Positions 11,359 to 23,830 are shown, numbered from the stretch's first letter. The stretch is 64,000 bases of DNA from Siphonodentalium dalli (GCA_032622095.1 CP136066.1:193120816-193184815), one strand, 5' to 3'. Numbers and translations: made by a program. Notes: a model not told the origin generated them from the letters alone.

Positions 11359-11759
11359 TTAACCCTTTACCCAAACAGAACGGCCCTGTGCCAATGCATT
11401 CTCTTATATATGCGAGTCGACCATAGGTCGCCTCGCATATATAAGAGAATGCATTGGCTTAACACATTAAAAATTATAAAATTGTTAAAGAATGTAAGAA
11501 AAAATGGTAAAAAGTGTTTAAAAAATATTTTTTTTAGGCCAATGCATTCTCTTATATATGCGAGGCGACCTATGGTCGACTCGCATATATAAGAGAATGC
11601 ATTGGCACAGGGCATAACTGTAATCATCACAATGTGGTCAATGAGCCGGTTCCAATGATATCCATATTTGTATGGTTTTATTGAGACAGACCCAAGATAA
11701 TTTAGGCTGTTGCAGCTTTATTTGACCGTTTTTGGCCGGTTTGTTGGGTAAAGGGTTAA
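11359..11759. mobile_element. TTAA-flanked double-hairpin MITE, copy 2 (inverted)
   Basis: This is the same element as at 10412-10810 but in reverse orientation, with TTAA termini and hairpins at 11390-11458 and 11538-11606. Outside the hairpins the two copies share the same unique flank ('ccatatttgtatggtt' and related sequence), so both derive from one ancestor that already held the hairpins. The two copies sit 548 bp apart. Confidence 0.8.
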
Positions 11760-12324
11760 TGTATTGTTTACATTTTCTGATAGCGCGACAAATCGAAATT
11801 CTCTGGGAAACTAGGCTTTGTTTACTTATAAATCTCGTTGCTTTGACATTTAACGGACTTCTGATATATGTATGTTTAATATCATCATGCCTGGACTCTA
11901 TGTTCATATATACGCAAAGCTTCCATTTGACCTAATCCGAAGACATACAAGCAAGATAACTCCCACCCACGATTCTGGGCATAAAGTCTGTTAAAGAAGA
12001 GTAACGGGATGGGACACGGTCCAAAATAGCATCAATCCAACGGATATCCCACACTGTTGTGAACCGTGAACACTTGGTCTGTTCTGTTTGGATTGGTCAT
12101 GAAATTCATCACATTGCCATTTAATTAAGGTGTCCACACATATTCATAAGAGGGAGAAGCTTACAGTTGCTAGGACTCAATGCATCTGCAGAAACAGTTT
12201 AATTAGTTTTACAGAGCCACATGCCTAGATGATATAATAGACCTGAGATCCCTTTTCATCTTCATTTGTGAAAAATATGACAGATGTCATGCAAAATGAA
12301 AAACATTGTTGTTAAGCCTTGAAA
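11760..12324. other. intron sequence, nothing recognised
   Basis: No gene or repeat was recognised. A chance open frame (11732-11935, plus) overlaps the MITE end. Confidence 0.5.
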
Positions 12325-12400
12325 TAGTGTGTCTGTCATTTGCAGAATGAGGTCCCCAGAGGGTGAATTTAGTGATGCTACCCCGCATAGCTGTTGTTGA
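12325..12400. repeat. partial copy of the 'tgtctgtcatttgcag' MITE
   Basis: It matches the terminal 70 bp or so of the element at 43079-43513 (gtgtctgtcatttgcagaat, gaggtccccagagggtgaat, ttagtgatgcta) and then breaks off, so only one arm is present. Confidence 0.75.
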
Positions 12401-12457
12401 CCGAGAAGACTTGGTCTAAACTAATTCTGACTTATCGCTCTATCAAAATGAATTATG

Positions 12458-12722
12458 TACAGTAATGCTCTAATTAATCCACCTCTTAACCACAGCAGTA
12501 TTATGGGTAACTTTTCAGGATTTAGTCGGAAATATGGCTTGTTGCCATTCATCGGAAAGCTTTTCAGGATTTAGTCGGAAATATGGCTTGTTGCCATTCA
12601 TCGGAAAGCTCTCGGCGAGAGATTTCCGATGAATGGCAACAAGCCATATTTCCGACTAAATCCTGAAAGTTACCCATAATTCTGCTGTGGTTAAGAGGTC
12701 GATTAATTAGAGCATTACTGTA
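12458..12722. mobile_element. palindromic TA-flanked MITE, 265 bp
   Basis: The left end TACAGTAATGCTCTAATTAA is mirrored at the right by TTAATTAGAGCATTACTGTA, and the two halves are reverse complements for almost the whole length. A 44-bp segment (ttcaggatttagtcggaaat ... cggaaagct) is duplicated in tandem in the left half only. The TA-CAGT tip suggests Tc1/mariner mobilisation. A shorter relative forms the array at 28802-29197. Confidence 0.8.
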
Positions 12723-13891
12723 TATGATTTGACGTCTTCCAAAAATCGCAGTTTAATGCCTATACAATACACGTTACAAGCCACAATCTACAGTCGGCAT
12801 CTCTCAAATATGTGTCAATTGAAAATAAGTATCTTAGGTAGCAGTACACGATTTATCGGGTTGTATAGGGGGTCTGAAAAATAGATAAATGAGTATCTGG
12901 GGGGGGGGCACAACAGCAAGTGTAGCCTGTGTTAAATGTGTCATTACTGGTTTGAAGGTTTAATTATTTTACAAAACTGGGATTGTTCTCAAAAAGTGGA
13001 AAATTTGGATGCGCAACAGGATTTTCGTATTCAGTGAAGGCCAACTCTGTGTTATTGGTTACAGGAAAATAACCCGATTTCTCTCCCCTGAATTCTATCA
13101 TTTGCGCTTGCCAGACATTTTTTTCAAATTGATACAATAACTTTTTTTTCTATGTCATATATTTCTCAGCTCTAACATAGCTCGATCAGGTGGAAGAAGC
13201 TTATTTACTGACATTCGCTCTATCATGGTCTGTTTTGGGTTCAAAATGGTCAATTTGAGTAAAAAAATGGGTAACATTGAGCGTTTACGTGTGCAATCCA
13301 AGGGGCATAACTCAATGACTAATTTTACAAAGAAGCTAAAGTACAGACATATGATTACACCTAAAATTCGGTCGAAAATTTAAATATGCTTGATGGGACC
13401 TATGCCAAAGATAATGGCTCAGCATTAATTTGAATTACAGTACCCCTCCCAGGTTGGCCAAAATTGCTGGAAATCGTGTATTGCTACCTTAGGGTAAATA
13501 AATTAAGATTGTTTCAAACCCAATATTCAAATCACGTATTCGGTACCCCATTCGGTAGCTACTGTTGAATAATTCACAATAACATATGTTTAAAGTAAGG
13601 AACAGATAATAACTAAGAAATATATTCCCCGCGTTATTTTTTCAACTTCGTAAGGTTCCCTGTCAAAACTTCAAAAAGTTCCAACGTTTTGTATACTGAT
13701 GGAATACGATCTCTACGGGCGTTAGACAGAGTAGAGATTCATGGCATGATCTAGCTTCAGCTAGCATCCGAATATATGTCCGGCGTCATGAATACGCCAT
13801 TACAGACCCCCAAATCCGGCGTCCGATCAGGTGTGGGGGGGTAGCTATAGTCAGAAATAACTACAATGCCATGTACAGCGGAAACACTCAC
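12723..13891. other. intron sequence, nothing recognised
   Basis: AT-rich intron 3 sequence with a 10-base G run near 12900. No gene, RNA or convincing repeat was seen. Confidence 0.5.
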
Positions 13892-15691
13892 CCATCCCTG
13901 GGAGAAAGATGTTCATTAGTAAGCAGACGATGGATAGCGAAAGCGGCAATGTCGGTATAGCTGAGCGAATCCATTCATCGTTTTTATTCGTCAGCACGGG
14001 CTTCTGTTTATCCTCCGACTGAACATTCACAACTGTAGTCAAGGTAACGTTATGCGGAGAAACATCAACGGATTTCCTTCCAGGTCCTTCCACTGTTATT
14101 TTCGGAGACGCTGTTCCGTCGTCATCGTGTTTCTCCTTAGCATTAGAAACACTGAGAGAACTTTTCCCCAGTGACCCGTTTAGATTCAAAGTCTTCTTTT
14201 CACCGTCCAAACCGTGTATTTGTCCAGACTTTAAAAGGTTTTTAAACCTATTACTTTTGGCTGATTGTGGAGGTTTTACTTCCGATTCGGAATTCGGGGT
14301 TGTTGGTTTACTTTTGTCGCCATTTGTATCAATTACCTCAATTTTGGGATCATTCGCATCTCCGTTCTGTTTTTCGTTGTTTTTTTCTCCTTGGCCTGTG
14401 TCATTACCGTCCGCTGTTGGGGGCACCAAGAGGTCTTGACTTGAACTATGATCTAGAGTTTCGTTTTTTCCATTCCTTTTCTTGTTTCTTGAGAAACTTG
14501 GTAAGAAACCATTCGGTTTCCGATTGTTCACAACTTTTTCTGTCTTGTTATTTTTTTCACGAGTTGGTTTTCCGTCAGTTTTATTTGGGTCGTTCTTCTT
14601 TTCGGCTCCTCTTCCAAATTTTCCTTTTTCGGCTGCAGTTATATTGGTCTTTTTTCCGAATTTTGTTTGCTTCGTCACAGACCTGTCAGAATTGAGACTT
14701 CTCGGTGTGTCCGTTTTCTTTTTGTTGATTCTCTTCAATTCGTTGACTTTCTTAGTCTTTATAAGCGTCGATGTTTCAGAAGATCCACTCAGAAGGGAGT
14801 CATCGGATTCTTTCTTTAACAGCGATTTTGTATCAGAAACATCAACGTGTCCAGATTCTCCAGATTGTGGTTTAACAGAAACTGTACTCTTTGTGACGTC
14901 ATTGTGGGAACCGTTCTCTTTGTCGGACTTTGCCTCCTTTGGTAACTCATTTGAATTGGGGTCACTTTGTTGTTCACCTTCGGATTTCTGTTGATTCTCT
15001 GTCAGAGGAGTTGATGTTTCTTCTTTTTCCCCATCAGAAGGAGTCGTCGATTTCCCAGCATCAACGGCGGTCGAGGCCTCAACAGAAGCGACATATTTAT
15101 CATCGATGACAACTCCAATGTCCCGCTGTTCGTTTGTTTGTGGTTGTTTATCATTAACCTGTTCTTCAGTTCCATCCGTGTTTCCGTCGCGAAAAGTCGA
15201 TCTCGGTCTACTGTTCGCCGAATTTTCTGGAAGGTTTTGTTCGCCAGATTTTACGTCACTAGAATCAAGCACATTGTTTTCACGAACAGAATCTGTTTCT
15301 TTCGCGGAATCTTTAGACACCGGCGTATCGTCTGCCATCAGGGTTACGTCACCATCCTTTGCATAGGACACGGACATAACCACAGAAGATTTCTTGCTGC
15401 CAGACGATGCTATCGAAACAGTCTCTCGTTTATCGTCACTCGTATCCGGCGCGGGTACAGAACCTGCCCCGTGGCTCTGAACGAATTCATCACTATTGAA
15501 AAATGTGCTTCCAGGTTGATCAGAAATATGATCACCTGCGCTTTGTTTTCCACGATCGAAACTTTGATTGATTGACTTGACGGAAGTTAGACTTTTAATA
15601 TCATCGCCATTATAATTTTGTCGTTCACCATCAATGCCGACTTGAGAATTCGTTTCTGGATCACGTCTCTCATCGATTCCTTGATCGATTC
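13892..15691 (-). CDS. stum: stum exon 3: disordered region and first half of SPEC3 domain
   Basis: This 1800-bp exon has an acceptor 'caatatctatttacag' ahead of GAATCGATC and a donor 'gggatgg|gtgagtgt'. It encodes about residues 541-1140. Almost all of it is a low-complexity, hydrophilic, S/T/D/E/K/N-rich stretch with basic patches such as KKTDTPR and PSFSRNKKR and no predicted fold, as expected for the long N-terminus of invertebrate Stum. Its last 26 residues, RSAIPTLPLSLSIVCLLMN and then IFLPGMG, form the first half of the SPEC3/Stum domain: a membrane segment flanked by IP-x-LP and PG-x-G. The reading frame continues past the donor for only about 14 residues before a stop. The neighbouring MITE ends about 14-35 bp from its acceptor. 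Confidence 0.9.
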
Positions 15692-15704
15692 CTGTAAATA
15701 GATA

Positions 15705-16185
15705 TTGATTGAAACCATGCCTGCAAATAGTATGTCTGTCATTTGCAGAATGAGTTCCCCAGAGGGTGAATTTAGTGATGCTATCCCGCACGGCAGGCTA
15801 GCATCACCAAATTCACCCTCTGTGGACCTCATTCTGCTTATGCCTCAACTGCTATGGGGGACCTAGGATCAGATTGAATTCCCCTAATTGAAGTTGGTGA
15901 TTTTCACCCGTTAGTAACCTCGATTTTGCAATTTATCTTCTGCAAATTAGGGAATATCGAATCTTCCCAGACACTGTCCCAGAAGGGAAAATCACCTAAA
16001 AACAATGCTAATTGGAGAAAATAGATACTTCCTAGGAGATGAGGCCTAAGCAGAATGAGGTCCACAGAGGGCTAATTTTGGTGATTCTATAGTCCGCTGT
16101 GTGGGATAGCATAACTAAATCCAACCTCTGAGGACCTCATTCTGCAAATGACAGACACACTATGTGCAGTCTTGATTGAAACTGA
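15705..16185. mobile_element. double-hairpin MITE of the 'tgtctgtcatttgcag' family
   Basis: The core runs from 15728 (tagtatgtctgtcatttgca) to 16161 (acagacacacta), with weaker inverted matches extending outward. Each arm is itself palindromic: CAGAATGAGGTCCCCAGAGG ... TAGTGATGCTA is followed within 20 bp by its own reverse complement. The element lies immediately upstream of the exon 3 splice acceptor (minus strand). Confidence 0.8.
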
Positions 16186-17299
16186 TGCGCACGACGGCGT
16201 TGGTGGCGGCCTCCATCCATACGCCGATCATTGAGCAGCGGGGTGCTAAATCAGTTTGTTATACCTCACACCGGGCGCTAAAAGATTACTACCATCGTGC
16301 GATATGATATTATCAGAAACAGACACGCGTCATTTAAAACTTGGAAAATCGCGTGACTTTCACTGATTTTCTAGTCCCGTTAAACCCGTATCGATACATG
16401 ACCACCATAACATAGAAACACATGCACGACCGACTTAAACTGATAGTCAGAGTGGTTACACATGCATCCAGAATGTGCACGGTGGATGATTTGTTTATTA
16501 TATAGATAATGCATGGCTTGGAGTTGACCATTCCCACGCGAGGACCACTATTTTGGCATATAGTCAACAAGACATGCATTATGTGTTATATTATATCAAC
16601 AATTGGTGTCAATTCTCACACAATTTCTGTGTCTGATTTTGTCAAATTTTTATTTGCCGATTTGAAAATCGGTCTCAGATTTTAAACTTTATGAAAATCT
16701 TTTGACAATGGCAGGAGAGATCTTTGTTATTAGCTACCACCAACATTATTTCTATAAATTCTTCGTTAACAAAGATATTTTCGGGAAAAGTTGAGAAGCA
16801 CATGTTTATCTTATATATTATTTGTTGAAGTCTAACGGAAAAGGATGTTATACTATTTACTAAAAACATATGACTGTCTGCTTGTCAAACTAACCCAACA
16901 GACATAGGATATCTATGCTCGGACGCTCATATACCAGATCATTAAAATGCATCTAATGATATACGATATTGCAATAAGTGACGTACAAGTTTCAACTTAT
17001 GAGTTTTCCGCCTACACTCTATACAGGGCTACTATAATCGAAAAAATAGTATAGTAGTGTGCAGCCAATCAGAACGCGAGAAAGTCACATGGGATATATA
17101 TACACATATTATAGTTCAGCGAATAGTGGAAACTGGTACAATTGATTAAAAAGTGTTATCGCCTTGCAATGTTGCGTTCCTTAATATACTTGGAACTGGT
17201 TGCTTTTTTTCATATTCACGATCATTTAAATATTTAGATTGTTCCAAACTGTAATTATATAGCGGTGACGTCTTTTAATGTTTTCGGTGAAATTTGCAT
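16186..17299. other. intron sequence, nothing recognised
   Basis: AT-rich. Short minus-strand open frames (16334-16579, 16675-16869) have no recognisable domain. Confidence 0.5.
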
Positions 17300-18789
17300 A
17301 TATAGTAGAGCGGTTAAGAAAAATATCATGCACTTTTGAGTAGAAGCATGAAACTTCTCACATATCATTATGGACATATATAGATCAATTTCTGATATGG
17401 ACCTAATTTCAAAAATTCAAAATGGCCGCCAAATCCAAGATGGCCGCCAAAGGGGTCAAAACATTTCGCAGTGTCTAGTTATACACCGAATACAGAAAAC
17501 ATATTTGACATATGATGGTGTAGTTAATTGTTTGGTTTTCGCCGTACATATGCGTATATAATGAGACCAATTTTGTTAGCCATCACCCAAAATGGCCACC
17601 AAAATATCCCAAAATGGCCGCCAAAATTAAAAAAAATATTCTATTTTTCTTAAATTCTTCACTTCTTTCTAAATTATCCCAGACATTTTACGGGTAATGT
17701 GGTAATTTCTTCTCGTAATATTGACAGTAGTCATTTCCTATCAATTTGGAGCCATCATATGGGTATTCTGGGTTACCACCGGGCCATGTATACACAGATT
17801 TTTAAAATGACCATCAAATCACCCACATAGTACGTTAGTATTATTCCAACTACACTGTGTGCACTAAGAGCTCTGTAATGTATACAATAATTATCTTCTG
17901 GACATGAAAAATCGGTATCGCATTGTTGTTCATAAATTTATCTACTTTTACAAATATTGCTGCCAAAATGGCCGCCATAATGGAACAAATCTAGATTTTC
18001 GTTAAAATTTACTATTTTGGGGCTAATTTTGCGACATACATTGTAAGGCCCATAGGCATACACTTTTGAGTAGAACTATCAGACTTTGCATATATATAGT
18101 AGGACCATAGCTGATCAAATTCTGATATGGACCTATTTTCAAAAATCCAAAATTGCCGTCAAATCCAAGATGGCGGCCAAAGGGGTGACCTAATGGCCAT
18201 ATCTCTAGTTATACACCGATTACAGAAAAAATATTTGACATATGGTGTTGTCGTTAATTGTTTGGTGTTCGCCATACATAAGTACATATAATGAGACCAA
18301 TTTTGTCAGCCATCCCCACAAGATGGCCACCAAAATATCCAAAAATGGCAACCAAACGTAGATTTTTTTTCACTTCTTTCTAAATTACCCCAGAAATGTT
18401 AAGGAGTATATGGTAATTTTCTCTCGTAGTATTGATATTAGTCATTTCCCATCACGTTGGAGCCATTTCCGTTATTATTGGTTACAGCCTGATCGTGAAA
18501 CAATAGTTTTAAAATAACGACCATCAAATCACCCAAGTAGTGCATTAGTGTTTAATTTCCATACACACTATGTGCATTCAGAAAACTGTAATGCACACAA
18601 GAGAATATTCCTTACAATTTATTGGGTTCATTTTGAGATAGAATTGGAACAGTACGATATATTTTATGATTTTGGACGGTCGGATAAAATGGAACACTTT
18701 TTTTGTTCTCAAAACCAATAAAATGAAAGTGGGTATGCGGTTTGACATGGGGCGGGCGGGAAAGGGGAAACCCACATATTATTTATTTT

Positions 18790-19265
18790 GGCCTTATATA
18801 TCTAGTATAGTCTATACCGAACGTATTATATATAATGACCCCAATCGTGTGTAACAGATGAATTGTGACATGTGTGATGAGACTGTTGTAGTCTATACCG
18901 ATCCTGTTGTCATATATAATGACCCTGAATCTGATAGTGTGTAAACAGATGTAGTGACTAGTGTAGCATGTATGATGACCCTGGTATAGTTTATGCTGGA
19001 ACTGTTATGATATATAATTACCCTGGGGCTGACCGTGTGTATGATGTATGGTGAGCCTGGTGTGGTTCATACTGAAGCTGTTATAAAATGTAATGATAAT
19101 GATCGTGTGTAACAGACAAAGTGTGGCAGTTATTATGCTATTGGTATAGTCTATGCCGAACATGTTATCACAATGACGTGCATCGTGTGTAACATATTAA
19201 TTATGACATGTATGATGAGCCTGGTGTAGTCTACATTGGACTTCTGTTATCATATACACTAGTCA
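18790..19265. repeat. degenerate about 90-bp tandem repeat, 5-6 copies
   Basis: Recurring blocks 'gtatagtctataccgaac', 'atatataatgaccct', 'gtgtgtaacagat' and 'gacatgtatgatgagcctgg' appear in the same order with heavy divergence. Related fragments recur at 21440-21680 and 22330-22490. Confidence 0.6.
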
Positions 19266-20315
19266 AATTTTGCTAAGGATTACCCATAAATTGGTCATAT
19301 TTAGACAGTAATATGCAATTTTGCCCTTTCGTATCTGACTATGGTGTAGATGCGTGATCATTTGTTCTGTCTTAGGATGCTACAATTTGAAATACACCGT
19401 GGTGTGATCTGTCCAGTGAACAAGTGGGTCTCCACGTTTTTCGTGATTTTGTCCACAATGTTTCTGTGTTCAAATCAGATTGTTATCACTTCTCCTTTTC
19501 TCTATCATTTGATAGGCCGAGAACCTGTCACGTGGCGGGCGGCAAATCACACTGTCGCCCGCTGAGCCGGGCTACAACCACTAACTTGTTGCCCTGGCTG
19601 TAACGTCAGTCATAAGTTTACTGTGGATATTGACCAACGAATACTACATACACATGTAGCTATACCACACCACCTCCTCTACAACATACTAAAAATAACA
19701 CTCCGCATATATACCTACATGTTTACACAATTTTACCAACCGTGGTGTGACCACATTGTTTGCATATAAATCGTGGAAATACGACAATTAACTTTCCGTG
19801 CGAGGTAGTAGGTTATTCCCCTTTGCCTGTGATCAGTGTGTTGTCGTTTTCGTGTTTGACACGCTGTGTTGAGATGTCGCTGCTTTCGTTTGGCGTGTAG
19901 AGTGAAAGCTTGTAACTTTCGGCACCTGCACTAGCTAATACACATCCACTTATTGTTTGTGATCTAGCGTATTTACATGTAACTATTGTTACAAATGGGT
20001 AGCTCAGAATTATGCTTTTTAACATTGCTATACTTTGGTTAAAAAAATGTCCGATGAATCTTGTCATGTTAAAACCCGTTGTCGGGACAATACTTTTTAT
20101 TGCATCATGCATCTCCAAATTCACAGACTCGTTGTCCTATACATGTATGTCCGTATATCATGCGCTGATGAACTTTATATGATAATTTTAGAGCCCATAT
20201 GTGCATTGCAGATATTACGAATACTTTTCCGTTGTCACCAAAGCTACAAATCTTGCTTCATGTTTTGTCATCTTGTGTTAATTTATGACTTGATTAAGCT
20301 GGTGGAATAACAATG

Positions 20316-20666
20316 TTATTCAGTGCGGATAACAAAACAGTTATCGCCTTTATTTTTCGGGAGACACGGATATTTCCGACAAATATCCGTGTCTCCCTCA
20401 ACACCAGGCGATAACTGTATAGTGTCACATGAGTGGCTATTACCAACAACTCTTCGGCATTGATTTAAAAAGGTTTCCGAATTAAGCACCCACAATTTGT
20501 CCAGAGGGGTGGTGATGCTCCAATCTGGAATGTCACATAGGTAGGTTTCTGCATGGCCAGGTGACAGCAATAACATTGCATCCAGGTGTGGAATCGCATC
20601 AATACCCATATTACTGTGGAAAGAAGTCACGACATAGTCATCTGCGGGTACGAAATGATAAAACAA
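20316..20666 (-). CDS. unassigned ORF, possible captured or cryptic exon
   Basis: This is an open frame of about 116 codons. From 20646 it is preceded by an acceptor-like sequence 'atcatttcgtacccgcag'. It encodes a stretch rich in structured-looking residues (DDYVVTSFHSNMG, HLDAMLLLSPGHAETYLCD, IPDWS). I do not recognise a family. The last 30 codons or so fall in the palindrome at 20337-20418, so any real coding part probably ends near 20420. A possible donor 'gttg|gtaata' would make a phase 1-1 exon compatible with insertion between stum exons 2 and 3, but the composition is unlike the neighbouring disordered exons. It could equally be cargo of the surrounding element or chance. Confidence 0.25.
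   Translation of the reverse strand: MFYHFVPADDYVVTSFHSNMGIDAIPHLDAMLLLSPGHAETYLCDIPDWSITTPLDKLWVLNSETFLNQCRRVVGNSHSCDTIQLSPGVEGDTDICRKYPCLPKNKGDNCFVIRTE
20337..20418. repeat. two-part hairpin
   Basis: The outer 13-bp arms (acagttatcgcct / aggcgataactgt) and inner 17-bp arms (gggagacacggatattt / aaatatccgtgtctccc) are exact complements. They are separated by unpaired bulges and a 5-base loop. Confidence 0.75.
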
Positions 20667-20754
20667 ACATATAACCTTTATGATGGCTTTATCTCAAAGA
20701 AACTGTGAATCTGGCACATACCATGAATGTCATATCACTGCAGCGCTCCACTCC

Positions 20755-21430
20755 AGAATGAGGCTGGGGTCATAATTTCAACACAGGCCAACAGAAACAG
20801 ACAACACGATGTTCGTTACGCTCAAGGAGGTCGTAATCGTGCTGCCACGTCACATATGACACCATGTACAGCGGTGCGCGGAATGTGTCAACTGTAGAGT
20901 GCAACAATGGTCAACCGTGCTGTGAACAGGGTTAGCCTAGATTTCCTTGACAGACGTGTTTTGGTCTGGAGGAGGCGATATCAGAGTTTCACTGATGCCA
21001 CAGTGGTGGAAGATAACCGCTAAGATGGTGGTTTGGTTATGGTGTGGGGAGGGATGCCTTTTGACGGTCGCACAGACATGTTTATCATCCAGAACGGCAC
21101 CATTGATGCTTAAAGTTATAGGGGTGGAATTCTAGACCTGTTTGTGCGACCGTTTGCAGGTACTATATGTGCATATTCCTTTCTGGTAGAAGATACCACC
21201 AGACCACACTGAACCAGGCTTGGGAAACGTTATCTCAAAGAGGAAGGAATCAAATGCATTGATTTACCAGCGGTATCATACAATCTCAAACTCATAGAAC
21301 ATGACTGGGTGAGGTTGTAGACTGTGTGACAACTCGACACGTTCAACAGACATCTCTGCAAGAGTTGGACCAATCTCTGGTTGGGGAATGGATCTAATCG
21401 TTTATACCAGATGCTTTCTCATTTTCTGGC
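20755..21430 (+). pseudogene. dead Tc1/mariner-like transposase
   Basis: Scattered over three frames are pieces of a Tc1-type DDE transposase in the right order: a helix-turn-helix side with R-rich text, 'FGLEEAIS'-like text, VMVWGGM at about 21030-21055, GRTDMFIIQNGTIDA just after, and ILDLFVRPFAG at about 21130-21160. Downstream are remnants of the 'N-A-R-P-H' and 'SPDLNPIE' regions. Stops and frameshifts are many, so it is non-functional. It lies within the composite element at 17300-23555. Confidence 0.7.
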
Positions 21431-23699
21431 ATACACAATCAGTCTGGTGTAGTCTATATCGAACAGGTTTATAATAGTCCTGGTCGAGCACAACAGATTC
21501 ATTGTGGCAAGTGCGATGAGCCATGTTCCCCGGTCTGGTATAATCCGACCTGTATTATATATAAGAAACACCATCAAATATAGCAGGTACATAATGACAT
21601 GTATGATGAGCCTGTGTAGTGCACATATGTGGAAGCTATTGTCATATAGTGACCATAATTTGATGCAACAAATGCATACCAAACATGTTGGCTAATATGA
21701 ATCGATATAATGCCCCAAAAGTCAGTTTTAAGCTGGATTTGTTAAATTTCATGATCGTTTCTTATGTATTTCTAAACGTGTCCCTAAGTGCACCTCACTA
21801 ACAAAGTGGTAATCATCAGAGGTATGTTAGCAACTCATGGTCATATTGTCGAATTTGGAAGAAAATGCCTTGTTACATTTTCAACTCAAGTACGATGATG
21901 TGGAGAAAATGTGCCATCTGACATGACACATTGTTCAAATTTAATGAAATAGAGCTATTCGACTGATCAACCATTTACAATTTGAATGGTTCTGCAAAAA
22001 TGTAGTTAGTCTTGTAACAGAATAACACGGATGTTGTGTTATGAAGTACTCATTGCTTAAATAATTGGTTTTCACTTTCAATGACAACAGAGCTATTTTA
22101 ATCACATCCGACTGAAAACTGGCATCTAATCCTTGTAGTACATTCGAATTATACACATTCTATTGATCTATTATACATTAGACACACCCTCATAATTTGT
22201 TTCTGTCCATATTATAACGTTAAACTATTATGAAGGTAGTCACAGCAATGCAACGAACCGCTTATGGGGAAACTACTTCCAGTACATATGATAGTATATT
22301 TTTCATATATTTCTTATATAAGCATCCTGAGATTATCAAGCAGGAACATTGTGGCATGTAACATTAGCCTGTTGTAGCATATGCCAATATGTTATCATGT
22401 ACAAGAATCACAATATCATATAGCAGGTACAGAACAGCATAATCATGGACCTGATTTAGTCAAATCGGACATGTTATCATATAACAATCTTACTTAGCAG
22501 AGAGGTTCCACGGTTGTACTAAAACATTCCTATTATGGCGGTCATTTTGGCAGTTATCTTTATTTTAACTACCAGCACATAGTTTAATATTGCCTATGTC
22601 ACTAGAGTGTACCACAATAATTATGACGGAGTCTTACAGAGTTGAAAAATTTAACGTTTGTATGCAAAAATGACAATGGTGTAAAATTTACGCTGTCATT
22701 TTGGCAGACATCTTGGATTTTTATAGACATCTTATGGACCACCCCTGAAATTCCTTGAATTAGTATGTCTCAGAGATATGCCTGTGAGTCTTACAACTTT
22801 TATATCCCAGAATTAACCCCAAAAAAGTAAATTTGAACGAAAATTCAAGATTTTATCCATTTTGACGGCTATTTTGGCAGTAATTGTTGTATAAGTATAG
22901 CAATTTTGGATAAACAATGTGATACTGTTTTTGCATGTCCAGACAATTATTATTGTGTACATTACAGAGCTCTTAACGGACATAACGTGGTTGGAATAAT
23001 ACTAATGTACTATGTGGGTGATTTGATAGTCGTTTTTTTAAACGTATACATGGTCCGGCGGTAACCCAGAATACTCAACATGACTCGAAATTGATAGTAA
23101 ATGACTACTCTCAATATTCCGAGAAGAAATTCCCATATAGCCCATAAAATTTCTGGGATAATTTAGAAAGAAGTGTAGAATTTAAGAAAAATCGGCATTT
23201 TTTTTTAATTTTGGCGGGCATTTTGGGATATTTTGGGGGCCATCTTGGGGTATGGCTAACAAAATGAGTTTAATTAAATGCACATATGTATGGCGAATAC
23301 CTAACAATTAACTACACCATCATATGTCAAATATTTTTTCTGTTATCGCCGTATAACTAGAGATAGGGTCATAACCGGAAATTTAGTGACCCCCTTGGGC
23401 GCCATCTTGGATTTGGCGGCCATTTTGAATTTTTGAAAATAGGTCCATATCAGAAATTGATCCATATATGTCCATAATGATATGTGAGAAGTTTCATGCT
23501 TCTACTCAAAAGTGCATGATTCCAGATTTTATCTGCCTTAACCGCTCTACTAATATAGTCTAAAATATCTAAGACAATCTGAGCGCGAAATCCAATCCGT
23601 GTAGCCATTTCCACGGATTTTGTCGTATAGACTAAGTAGGTTTTCCTATTCTTCATGCGAAGCGTGTAAATACAATTTCTTGCTTTTTAAAGTAAATAT

Positions 23700-23830
23700 T
23701 AGTAGGCCAATGTATTCTCTTATATATATGAGGCTCCCTATGAGAGACTCTCATATATAATAGAATGCATTGGCACAGCTAGGGTTTTTTGCAAAATATC
23801 AGGAAGCTCTAGTCATGGAAGGGTTAAATT
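23700..23830. repeat. diverged copy of the 69-bp hairpin family
   Basis: A hairpin at 23706-23774 resembles the ones at 10565 and 39268 (gccaatgtattctcttatat ... agaatgcattggc) with a diverged centre. It is followed by 'tcatggaagggttaa', which faces the inverted copy at 24955. Confidence 0.7.

Larger units (their letters stand above)
17300..23555. mobile_element. composite element with about 770-bp inverted repeats
   Basis: The segment 17300-18075 recurs inverted at 22745-23555 with clear similarity throughout. Both share the tip 'tagtagagcggttaag', 'tgcacttttgagtagaagca', 'ttctgatatggacct' and repeated 'aaaatggccgccaaa'-type motifs. A second, partial copy of the arm lies in tandem at about 18060-18600. 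The interior holds degenerate about 90-bp repeats, a dead Tc1-like transposase (20755-21430) and an unassigned ORF. The superfamily is not known: the tips do not match one I can name. No complete transposase matches the arms. Confidence 0.65.

Noticed and set aside
14267-14994. Plus-strand frames of 142 and 170 codons
   Set aside because: Antisense shadows of stum exon 3, whose composition leaves the other strand open.
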